A DNA stretch of 7,656 nucleotides from Aquifex aeolicus (lineage in GTDB: Bacteria; Aquificota; Aquificia; Aquificales; Aquificaceae). How positions within the stretch are numbered: position 1 is the stretch's first letter; the number at the start of each line of letters is the position of its first letter. The position numbers and the translations under genes were made by a program. Under the pieces are notes generated by a model that saw only the letters and a list, made by a program, of their open reading frames with translations, was not told the DNA's origin and made no database searches. Of the stretch, positions 1-6,016 are shown in pieces. Where the stretch lies: assembly GCA_015661465.1 (NCBI GenBank), contig DQVZ01000269.1, positions 1-7,656 of the forward strand, read 5' to 3'.

Positions 1-1724
1 CCAACAGATAATTCAAAAGTACCCCTTTTGTTTTCCTGAACCGATATAAGTCTGTGAACCTTTTTATTCTTCCTATCTATATAGTTATCGAGTCTCACAC
101 TTCTGAATATACCGCTTTCCATTAAATTCCATACACTTTCTTCTTCCGCATCTTTTAAAAATTTTTCTGTTTTAACCAGCATATATTTTATTTCTTTTAT
201 CTTCGTCTTATTAGCCCCGTAAACTATAGTTTCTCCGTAGCTATACCTTTTTCCTCTTTTAATTTTTATTGTGTATACAAAAACCAGAAAATCCCCAGCT
301 TTTTCCATTTTTATAGTTGTGTTAACCTGAGAGTCGAAGTATCCCATTTCCCTCAACTTTCTGTATATCTCCCTGTAAAGCTCATCAAGAAGTTCATAAC
401 TGAGAATTGTAGGGAGCTTATAGTTTACCCTTTGCTGCAGTTCTTTAAATAATGGATCATCGATTTTTATTTCCGCAATAATATATCTGAAATCCTTTTT
501 GAATTTTGGAAAGACTTTCACAATTTTTCGCTTTTTATCTATATCCTCAATTATTTCCGCTCGAGCGTTTATATACCCTATGGACTTCAATTCTTTTAGT
601 CTTTTGTTTACAAGATTGCGTATTTTCTCTCTGTCGTAAGGAAAAGTGTATTTTTTACCTTCTAAGACTAATACGGCTTTGTATCTGCTACCCTCTTTTA
701 TTTGAAAGTTCACTATATTTTTGTGAAAAAAGTAATCTATACTTACATCGAAAAATCCTTTTTCCTTATAGAGCTTTTCTATTTTCTCCTTCAATTTTTC
801 AAGAGTAAATATATCAAGTCCTACACTTTTGAGGTCAAAAAGTGAAAAAAGAATTTTTTCCGAAAAAAAACTATTTCCTTTAAACTTTATATAAAACTTT
901 TCTCCCTCAAAAACCTCGTATACGGGAATACCCACCTTTACATCCCCTATGATTGCTTTTAGAGTAGCCAATGGGTGGTCTATTAAATTCTTAAACCCCA
1001 AGGAAAGTTTGTCCAAAAAATCTTCCGTTTTCGGAAAAAGAGCTTCCATGAATCTTCTCTTCAAAGTCTTACGCTTTACCTCTTTTAGAAATACAAAACT
1101 TTGAAAAAAGCCTTTTCTCCTATAGTATTCCTCCAGCTTCTCTTCCGCATCTTCAACTCGTGATATGTTAAAAACTTCTCCTATAACTAAACCAGAAGCC
1201 TTTATAAGCTCCTTTTTACTTAACTTCTCTCTTCCCAAAAATTCCACATTTCCTAAGAAATAAAGATTGTTTTCCTCGAGATTTATCTTTATATACGCTT
1301 CCCCCTTTTGGTTTATATCTATATCCACTTGGACTTTTGCCCCGAGAAAACCCATACTTCTGTACGCTTGTAATAATATTTCCTCGAAGTTTTCCTTATC
1401 CCCCCTTATAAGCGGCATTCCCTCTTCTATACCCAGAATGTTCTTTATGTCTCTATCCCTAAAGTATACGTTTCCATTAACCTCTATCTTTTTAATGATA
1501 GGGTATCTTTCTATATAGAGGTGCAGAACATTTCCTTCAAGTTTATAATCGACCCTTTTAAACTCGGGTATATCTCTGAGAATTTCTATTATCTGTTTGT
1601 AATTCTTTTCATTAATTACTTTTAAAAAATTATTCTTCTTCAAAGGGTAATTGGTGTGAAGCTTTACTTCAAAAGCGAAAGAGAGCCAGAGTATTCCCCA
1701 CAAAATTAGAAGAAATGTAGGCAT
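1..1724 (-). CDS. Omp85/BamA-family outer-membrane assembly protein, N-terminal part (runs off window at base 1)
   Basis: The minus-strand frame stays open from the ATG at 1724-1722 to the window edge: 574 codons and no stop, so the 3' end is outside. Residues 1-17 (MPTFLLILWGILWLSFA) form a Sec-type signal peptide, which supports this start and export. The rest reads as successive POTRA-like units, each with a strand, a helix pair ending in a motif such as SMGFLGAKV, RKGFFQSFV, EKGFFDVSI, EMGYFDSQV or ESGIFRSVR, then a closing strand. I place them at about 18-73, 75-150, 153-275, 277-345, 347-406, 413-490 and 494-565. The last unit ends with SVQENKRGTFELSV, the usual junction into an Omp85 barrel. 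POTRA domains bind unfolded outer-membrane proteins or partner proteins in the periplasm. I cannot tell BamA from a TamA-like paralogue because the barrel is missing. The gene starts 16 bases after phhB with only a weak ribosome site, so it is probably co-transcribed with pyrD and phhB. The family call is firm; the domain count is my estimate. Confidence 0.85.
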   Translation of the reverse strand, partial: MPTFLLILWGILWLSFAFEVKLHTNYPLKKNNFLKVINEKNYKQIIEILRDIPEFKRVDYKLEGNVLHLYIERYPIIKKIEVNGNVYFRDRDIKNILGIEEGMPLIRGDKENFEEILLQAYRSMGFLGAKVQVDIDINQKGEAYIKINLEENNLYFLGNVEFLGREKLSKKELIKASGLVIGEVFNISRVEDAEEKLEEYYRRKGFFQSFVFLKEVKRKTLKRRFMEALFPKTEDFLDKLSLGFKNLIDHPLATLKAIIGDVKVGIPVYEVFEGEKFYIKFKGNSFFSEKILFSLFDLKSVGLDIFTLEKLKEKIEKLYKEKGFFDVSIDYFFHKNIVNFQIKEGSRYKAVLVLEGKKYTFPYDREKIRNLVNKRLKELKSIGYINARAEIIEDIDKKRKIVKVFPKFKKDFRYIIAEIKIDDPLFKELQQRVNYKLPTILSYELLDELYREIYRKLREMGYFDSQVNTTIKMEKAGDFLVFVYTIKIKRGKRYSYGETIVYGANKTKIKEIKYMLVKTEKFLKDAEEESVWNLMESGIFRSVRLDNYIDRKNKKVHRLISVQENKRGTFELSV

Positions 1725-1740
1725 ACAGTCTCTATTTTAA

Positions 1741-2037
1741 TCAGTGTTTTAGAATTTCCCTCACCAATTCATCTATTTCCTTAGCAAGGTTTATATCTTT
1801 CTCAGTTATACCTCCGGCTTCATGGGTGGTAAGCTTTACTTTAAGTTTTTTAAAGCTAACTTCCATATCAGGGTGATGCCACCTTGCTTCCGCAAGACCA
1901 GCAATCGCGTTTACGAGAAATATAGTTGTCTTCCAGTTTTTAGTGTTTATTTCCTTTACTATAAAGTTTCCTTCGTAGTTCCACCCTTCCAAATCTTTTA
2001 ATCTTTCTTGTATTTCACCCTCACTAAGTACCTTCAT
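1741..2037 (-). CDS. phhB: pterin-4a-carbinolamine dehydratase (PCD/DCoH family)
   Basis: A 98-residue protein of normal length for the family. PCD dehydrates 4a-hydroxytetrahydrobiopterin, the product of aromatic amino acid hydroxylases, and in some bacteria relatives are linked to molybdopterin or regulatory roles. The active-site histidines are visible: EARWHHPDMEV (residues 50-60) supplies H54 and H55, and the later TTHEAGGIT (70-78) supplies H72; these match the three catalytic His of characterised PCDs. D81 and the final helix also fit. No signal peptide or membrane segment is present, so it should be cytoplasmic. It lies 23 bases after pyrD and 16 bases before the Omp85 gene on the same strand. 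There is no clear Shine-Dalgarno sequence before the ATG, and translation may depend on the upstream gene. No hydroxylase is encoded in the window, so the physiological substrate is open. The family assignment is secure; the role is not. Confidence 0.92.
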   Translation of the reverse strand: MKVLSEGEIQERLKDLEGWNYEGNFIVKEINTKNWKTTIFLVNAIAGLAEARWHHPDMEVSFKKLKVKLTTHEAGGITEKDINLAKEIDELVREILKH

Positions 2038-2060
2038 AAGTATAATTGTGGGCTACAAAT

Positions 2061-2981
2061 TTAAGCATTTTTATGAGCAATACCGATGAGCTGTGAGAAA
2101 TCGTTTATATTTTCCTCTTTCATAAATTTCTCTAAACCTTCAATCACCTTTAAAGGAGATAAGGGGTCGTAAAAGTTAGCAGTACCTATTTGAACTGCAC
2201 TGGCACCAGCCATCACATGCTCCAATGCATCTTCCCAAGTTGTAATTCCTCCTACACCTATAATGGGTATCACACCCCCGAACTTCTCGTAAACTTGATA
2301 AATCATTCTTACAGCTATCGGAAGGATAGCTGGTCCTGAAAGTCCCCCGGTTTTGGTAGCTAAATCGGGTTTTTTCTTCCTTATATTTATCTTCATTCCT
2401 AAAAGTGTGTTTATTAAAACCAGTCCATCTGCTCCGCTTTCTATACATACCTTTGCAAATTCGGTTATATCAGTAACATTCGGAGAAAGCTTAACCAGAA
2501 GTGGTTTTTTTATCCTCTTTTTAATACTTTCCACCAGATTTCCCAGAACTAACGGGTCATGTCCGAAAATGATTCCTCCTTTTTTTACGTTAGGACAGGA
2601 AACGTTCAGTTCGTAAGCAACTATTTTTTCCGCATCCTCGAGAGCAAGACACACTTCTAAATATTCCTCTTCGCTTTCTCCGAAAACATTGGCTATAAAC
2701 TTTGTATCCACATTTTTTATCTTTGGGTATATATCTTTTAAGAATTTTTCAACCCCGGGATTTTGAAGTCCTATTGAATTTAACATTCCGCAGGGCGTTT
2801 CAGCTATCCTAGGTATGTCGTTTCCCAGTCTAGGCTTTAGAGATAATCCCTTTGTAACTACTGCTCCGAGTCTCGATATATCGTAAATTTCTTGAGCTTC
2901 AACACCGTATCCAAATGTCCCGCTTGCAACCCATACAGGATTTTTAAACTTTACACCGAATAACTCAATTTCCAAGTTCAT
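2061..2981 (-). CDS. pyrD: dihydroorotate dehydrogenase, class 1B catalytic subunit
   Basis: This 306-residue FMN-dependent TIM-barrel enzyme oxidises dihydroorotate to orotate in de novo pyrimidine synthesis. Visible motifs are the N-terminal [13 protein letters not shown] (14-26), TKG with K44, [11 protein letters not shown] (66-76) for substrate binding, [13 protein letters not shown] (124-136) with catalytic C129, KLSPN with K164, INT with N191, GGLSGP (212-217), and the phosphate-binding GVGGI (242-246) and IGTANF (265-270). A catalytic Cys (rather than Ser) and the NVSCPN context indicate class 1; the length and ASGTFGYG start fit class 1B, which is cytosolic and works with the iron-sulfur flavoprotein PyrK using NAD+. 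No pyrK is adjacent. There is no membrane helix, unlike class 2. It is the first gene of the leftward set, and its ATG has no Shine-Dalgarno sequence. The family call is very firm; the 1B subclass is likely. Confidence 0.95.
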   Translation of the reverse strand: MNLEIELFGVKFKNPVWVASGTFGYGVEAQEIYDISRLGAVVTKGLSLKPRLGNDIPRIAETPCGMLNSIGLQNPGVEKFLKDIYPKIKNVDTKFIANVFGESEEEYLEVCLALEDAEKIVAYELNVSCPNVKKGGIIFGHDPLVLGNLVESIKKRIKKPLLVKLSPNVTDITEFAKVCIESGADGLVLINTLLGMKINIRKKKPDLATKTGGLSGPAILPIAVRMIYQVYEKFGGVIPIIGVGGITTWEDALEHVMAGASAVQIGTANFYDPLSPLKVIEGLEKFMKEENINDFSQLIGIAHKNA

Positions 2982-3131
2982 TAAACTTTTATTTTATCCA
3001 ATCCCCCCTTTACACAAATTTATCATTAACGAATTTTTTAAACTATGAATTCTTTAAATCTTTATATAAAAAATTCTTTATAAAATTTCGGACTTTTACG
3101 TTGTAAAATAGATTTCGGTGGTTATATCTCA
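2982..3131. promoter_or_regulatory. divergent intergenic region carrying promoters for pyrD (leftward) and petA (rightward)
   Basis: This very AT-rich spacer is the only sizeable non-coding stretch and must carry the start signals of both gene sets. On the minus strand, TAAAAT at 2996-2991 is a fair -10, with a poor -35 (TTTGTG, 3018-3013) 16 bases upstream and a run of six G between them. On the plus strand, possible -10 elements are TATAAAAT at 3079-3086 and TAAAAT at 3104-3109, neither with a convincing -35. In DNA this AT-rich, matches to a -10 are expected by chance, so the individual boxes are tentative. I saw no strong palindrome that would serve as an operator. Confidence 0.45.
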
Positions 3132-3141
3132 GGGAGGTGAT
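3132..3141 (+). promoter_or_regulatory. strong ribosome binding site of petA
   Basis: GGGAGGTGAT is an extended match to the 3' end of 16S rRNA. Its GGAGG core lies 8 bases before the ATG at 3146. It overlaps an in-frame GTG at 3137, so this site decides the start in favour of the ATG. Confidence 0.85.
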
Positions 3142-3145
3142 TATT

Positions 3146-3694
3146 ATGGAAGCCTCAAGAAGAGACTTTATAAGTATAGGTTTAGGTGCTTTAGGTGCAG
3201 TAGGAGGATTAGGAGCCCTATATTCCCTGGTAAGGGTTATGTTAGAACCTTCGGAAATAGCTGCTTTAGGTGCAAAGACGGAAGTTGACATTTCCAAAAT
3301 TCAACCCCTTCAGGTTAGAGTAACATCGTGGAAGGGAAAAACTTTATTCGTGGTAAAGCTTCCCAAGGATTTCTCGGGTGAAGGGTATTCACTTAAGGAT
3401 GGTGCTCTCAACAGTAAAGGTACTAGCAATTACGAAATCTTGAAAGGTAATGAAGTATTTGCTTTGGTTGGAGTATGTACTCACTTAGGATGTATCCCTC
3501 TTTGGAAACCCCAAGGAGAAAAACCTTCTAACGGAAAACCTACTTTCCATTGTCCTTGTCACGGTGGATACTATACACCTTACGGAGATGTAATCGCCGG
3601 ACCTCCCCCAAGACCCTTATTCATACCTCCTCAGAAACTCGAAGGTAATAAGCTAGTGGTAGGTGTAGAAGGATTTATTAAAGAGCTTATATAA
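3146..3694 (+). CDS. petA: Rieske 2Fe-2S iron-sulfur subunit of cytochrome bc1 complex
   Basis: A 182-residue protein that takes an electron from quinol at the Qo site and passes it to cytochrome c1. The N-terminus has a twin-arginine motif, SRRDFI (4-9), followed by a Gly/Ala/Leu-rich hydrophobic segment (about 11-33), the usual uncleaved Tat anchor of Rieske proteins, so the cluster domain is periplasmic. Cluster box 1 is CTHLGC (111-116) and box 2 is CPCHGG (136-141): C111, H113, C136 and H139 are the cluster ligands, and C116 with C138 should form the disulfide. GPPPRPL (152-158) is the conserved Pro loop. The position after CPCHG, usually Ser, is Gly (G141), while Y143 is kept. In known Rieske proteins loss of this Ser lowers the redox potential, fitting a naphthoquinone-based chain. 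I use the ATG at 3146 rather than the in-frame GTG at 3137 because the GTG lies inside the Shine-Dalgarno sequence. It is first in petABC. Confidence 0.96.
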   Translation: MEASRRDFISIGLGALGAVGGLGALYSLVRVMLEPSEIAALGAKTEVDISKIQPLQVRVTSWKGKTLFVVKLPKDFSGEGYSLKDGALNSKGTSNYEILKGNEVFALVGVCTHLGCIPLWKPQGEKPSNGKPTFHCPCHGGYYTPYGDVIAGPPPRPLFIPPQKLEGNKLVVGVEGFIKELI

Positions 3695-3701
3695 GGAGGT
3701 G
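3693..3701 (+). promoter_or_regulatory. strong ribosome binding site of petB, overlapping the petA stop codon
   Basis: AAGGAGGTG begins within the petA TAA stop (3692-3694) and its GGAGG core ends 7 bases before the petB ATG at 3707. A ribosome finishing petA would sit on this site, which suits coupled translation of the two subunits. Confidence 0.85.
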
Positions 3702-3706
3702 GATAT

Positions 3707-4939
3707 ATGGGCCTGATAGAAAAGGTTATTGACTGGATTGATGAAAGAGCTCACGTCAAGGACATTTACAGAACCCAAATGGTAGAGTACAAAGTTCCGA
3801 AAAACCTCACTTTTCCCTATGTATTCGGTGTATTAGCCCTTGTAACTTTTGCAATTCAGATAATTTCGGGAATGGTGTTAATACTCTACTATAAACCCTC
3901 AATAGCCGATGCTTTTGACAGTGCAACTTACACAATAATGGGAGAAATCCCCTTCGGATGGCTATTTAGACATATACATGCTGCGGGAGCGAATTTCTTT
4001 ATGGCAATAGTATACTTGCATATGTTTACAGGCATATACTACAACGCCTATAAGAGACCGAGAGAACTGGTTTGGATAGTAGGTTGGCTAATATACTTTG
4101 TATTAATACTTACAGCTCTTTCCGGATATCTACTCCCTTGGGGACAACTTTCTTATTGGGGCTTTATAGTTACTACAGAAATCCCTGGTTCTCTGGCCGA
4201 TGCACCCATCTTAAGGGACATTTTTAAAGCCATAGCCGAAACCATAGTCCTTTGGATGAAAGGGGGATACATAGTTACAGACGTTACCCTTGGAAGGGTC
4301 TTCGGTTCCCATGTGCTTATATATCCACTAATACTCTTGGCATTGGTGGGAATACATCTATATTTGGTTAGAGCCGCCGGGATTTCAAATCCAGAGGGTA
4401 TAGAATACGATAAGAAAAAGAATCCCGATAAGTTTGTACCCTTCCATCCTTACGTAACTCTCAAAGAAGGTGCTTACGTAATGTGGTACCTCGCTGTATT
4501 CTTCTTCTTTGTATTTTTCCACATGGGACACTTCTTGCCTGCAGATAACTTTGAACCCGCTAATCCTTTAAAGACTCCTCCCCATATCGCTCCTGAGTGG
4601 TATTTACTTGGATTTTACGAAGTTTTTAGATCCATTCCGTCCAAGTTTTGGGGATTTGTAGCGTTTAACGCATTACTTATATTCCTATTAATACTTCCCT
4701 TACTCGACTGGTCCCCTCTAAAAAGTGCAAGAAGAAGGCCTCTGTTTTTTGTAGCTTTTGTAGTATTCATGATTTCTTCAATGGTTCTTACAATTCTCGG
4801 TACAATGGAACCAACACCGATGAACGCTAAACTCGGTCTGATATTCTCCTTCTTAGTATTCGGTTTCTTCCTATCGCTGCCCATAATTTCGTTCATTGAG
4901 TACGGTTGGTATAAAGCTAAGGGAGGTAAGCAACAATGA
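3707..4939 (+). CDS. petB: cytochrome b subunit of cytochrome bc1 complex
   Basis: A 410-residue integral membrane protein that carries the two b hemes and the Qo and Qi quinone sites. It is a single full-length chain with about eight membrane helices: roughly A 36-62, B 84-112, C 120-145, D 199-222, E 255-275, F 316-334, G 344-365 and H 374-396, as in bc1 rather than split b6f. Heme ligands are H91 and H105 in helix B and H202 and H217 in helix D. The Qo motif PEWY is at 296-299 and the helix C motif SGYLLPWGQLSYWG at 139-152. The His pairs are 14 and 15 residues apart; mitochondrial-type cytochrome b has 14 and 14, whereas cytochrome b6 has 14 and 15. The cd loop (about 157-187) is around ten residues longer than in the bovine protein by eye. 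RAAGISNP (222-229) also recalls b6. It follows petA by 12 bases and overlaps petC by 4. Confidence 0.96.
   Translation: MGLIEKVIDWIDERAHVKDIYRTQMVEYKVPKNLTFPYVFGVLALVTFAIQIISGMVLILYYKPSIADAFDSATYTIMGEIPFGWLFRHIHAAGANFFMAIVYLHMFTGIYYNAYKRPRELVWIVGWLIYFVLILTALSGYLLPWGQLSYWGFIVTTEIPGSLADAPILRDIFKAIAETIVLWMKGGYIVTDVTLGRVFGSHVLIYPLILLALVGIHLYLVRAAGISNPEGIEYDKKKNPDKFVPFHPYVTLKEGAYVMWYLAVFFFFVFFHMGHFLPADNFEPANPLKTPPHIAPEWYLLGFYEVFRSIPSKFWGFVAFNALLIFLLILPLLDWSPLKSARRRPLFFVAFVVFMISSMVLTILGTMEPTPMNAKLGLIFSFLVFGFFLSLPIISFIEYGWYKAKGGKQQ
4921..4927 (+). promoter_or_regulatory. ribosome binding site of petC inside the petB coding end
   Basis: GGGAGGT lies in the last codons of petB, 8 bases before the petC ATG at 4936. 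With the ATGA overlap of stop and start, it indicates translational coupling. Confidence 0.8.
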
Positions 4940-5658
4940 GCGCGTGGGACATAATAAAAACAATAATTTTCGGTGGGTCTACTCTTGTCTTTTTCTTTAT
5001 TCTATGGTTTTACAACCCTTTTAAACACGTTGAACATTACGAAGTAGATGAAGAGGTTAAGGGAATAATTGCAAACCCGTGGAAAAAGACCGAAAGCGGA
5101 AAAACAATAGCAGAAGAGGGAAGGGAGCTGTTTATAGCTTCCTGTAGCTCGTGTCATTCTTTGAGATATGACGGTATCTATCTGATGAGTGTTCAGTCTA
5201 ACCCAAAGTGGAAAAATATTGAGAAATCAGCAGGAAGGCCCATATACAGGCACGGAGTTTTATACAAAGATAGATTCTTTGTTCCTAAAGATGTTTATGA
5301 GGCTTTTGCCTATGAAGACCTACAAAATCTGAAAGCCGCATTAGGTCAGGTTCCTCCCGACCTTTCGGCAACATACCTTGCAAGAGGAGACGGATACTTA
5401 TACCAATTTATACTCAATCCCCAAAAGGTACTCCCTGGAACCTCTATGCCTCAGATATTTAATCCTCAATACGATGAGCAAGCAAAGGAAAAGGTTGCTA
5501 AAATTGTTGCCTATATGAAATCCGTAAATGTTCCCCCTCCTAAGGAACAAGTCAAAAGGAACGTTATGGGTGTTCTAGTTATAGCATACTTTATCGTTAT
5601 GGGATTATTGCTCTGGAAGTATAGGACAAATCTTTTGAAGAGACTAGGTTATTATTAA
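4936..5658 (+). CDS. petC: cytochrome c1 subunit of cytochrome bc1 complex
   Basis: A 240-residue monoheme c-type cytochrome that takes electrons from the Rieske centre and hands them to a soluble or membrane cytochrome c. The heme-binding site is CSSCH (70-74) within ASCSSCHSLRY, the typical c1 context. M171 in LPGTSMPQIF is the likely sixth ligand, and PPDLSATYLARG (140-151) matches the conserved c1 segment. Hydrophobic segments lie at about 8-26 and 209-227, so the protein appears to be held at both ends, with the heme domain in the periplasm. The N-terminal segment has no obvious cleavage site after it, since aromatic and charged residues follow directly, so I read it as an uncleaved signal anchor, but this is inference. 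The start overlaps the petB stop (ATGA). Only one CXXCH is present, unlike the diheme cytochromes of epsilonproteobacterial bc complexes. Confidence 0.95.
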   Translation: MSAWDIIKTIIFGGSTLVFFFILWFYNPFKHVEHYEVDEEVKGIIANPWKKTESGKTIAEEGRELFIASCSSCHSLRYDGIYLMSVQSNPKWKNIEKSAGRPIYRHGVLYKDRFFVPKDVYEAFAYEDLQNLKAALGQVPPDLSATYLARGDGYLYQFILNPQKVLPGTSMPQIFNPQYDEQAKEKVAKIVAYMKSVNVPPPKEQVKRNVMGVLVIAYFIVMGLLLWKYRTNLLKRLGYY

Positions 5659-5665
5659 TCTTCTT

Positions 5666-5679
5666 TGCCCTTTGGGGCA
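5666..5679 (+). other. small inverted repeat after petC
   Basis: TGCCC and GGGCA (5666-5670 and 5675-5679) flank a 4-base loop 8 bases after the petC stop. A five-pair stem without a clean T tract is too weak to call a terminator. It could slow or process the transcript between petC and the next gene, or be chance. Confidence 0.25.
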
Positions 5680-5692
5680 CCTTATACCTTTT

Positions 5693-6016
5693 ATGAAAGG
5701 TAGAGAATTTGAAAGACTCGCGGAGGAATATCTGAAAAGTAAAGGGTACAAAATTCTTGGAAAAAATATACATACACGCTACGGAGAGATTGATATACTT
5801 GCAGAATACGACGGGAAAAAGATAGTAATTGAAGTAAAAGGTGGAAACAAATTCTTTCCCGTTGAAAATTTTACGAAAAAGAAGTTCCTAAAAGTATTAA
5901 AAACCTCATATGAAATCTTTAAGGGGGAGGACTTTCAGATTGAACTAATAGTTGTTTACAAGGGCAAGGTATACCATTATAAAAACTTAGGGATAGATTA
6001 TGAAGAAGTATTTTGA
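5693..6016 (+). CDS. UPF0102/YraN family protein with restriction-endonuclease-like fold
   Basis: With the ATG at 5693 this is 107 residues, a normal length for the UPF0102 family. The family pattern is clear: GREFERLAEEYLKSKGYKIL (3-22), then GEIDILAEYDGKKIVIEVKG (31-50). E32, D34, E47 and K49 correspond to the PD-(D/E)XK nuclease core seen in Holliday-junction-resolvase-like folds. The usual EVK-R has become EVKGG here. The cellular role of the family is not well established; a link to DNA processing is suggested only by the fold. A TTG at 5672 would add seven residues but falls in the small inverted repeat and lacks a ribosome site, so I prefer the ATG, which itself has no good Shine-Dalgarno sequence. 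It follows petC by 34 bases, and its end overlaps the next start by 17 bases, so it is probably read from the pet transcript. No functional link to the bc complex is evident. Confidence 0.85.
   Translation: MKGREFERLAEEYLKSKGYKILGKNIHTRYGEIDILAEYDGKKIVIEVKGGNKFFPVENFTKKKFLKVLKTSYEIFKGEDFQIELIVVYKGKVYHYKNLGIDYEEVF

Noticed and set aside
506..1518. Two plus-strand open frames (506-808 and 1267-1518)
   Set aside because: They lie opposite the continuous Omp85-family frame, have Phe/Ser/Leu-rich compositions typical of antisense reading of Lys/Glu-rich genes, and show no recognisable motif or ribosome site.
2176..2616. Minus-strand frame 2176-2448 and plus-strand frame 2353-2616
   Set aside because: Both overlap pyrD, whose own frame carries clear dihydroorotate dehydrogenase motifs throughout this stretch.
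3137..3145. Upstream GTG start for petA
   Set aside because: The GTG lies inside the Shine-Dalgarno sequence; the ATG at 3146 has ideal spacing and puts the twin-arginine motif near the N-terminus.
3043..3297. Minus-strand frame across the start of petA and the spacer
   Set aside because: It is antisense to the petA start, and its non-coding part is low-complexity AT-rich sequence; no homology is recognised.
4615..4896. Minus-strand frame within petB
   Set aside because: It is antisense to the C-terminal helices of cytochrome b and has no motif.
5666..5692. Rho-independent terminator after petC
   Set aside because: The stem is only five base pairs and is followed by CCTTATACCTTTT rather than a T run, and the next gene starts immediately.
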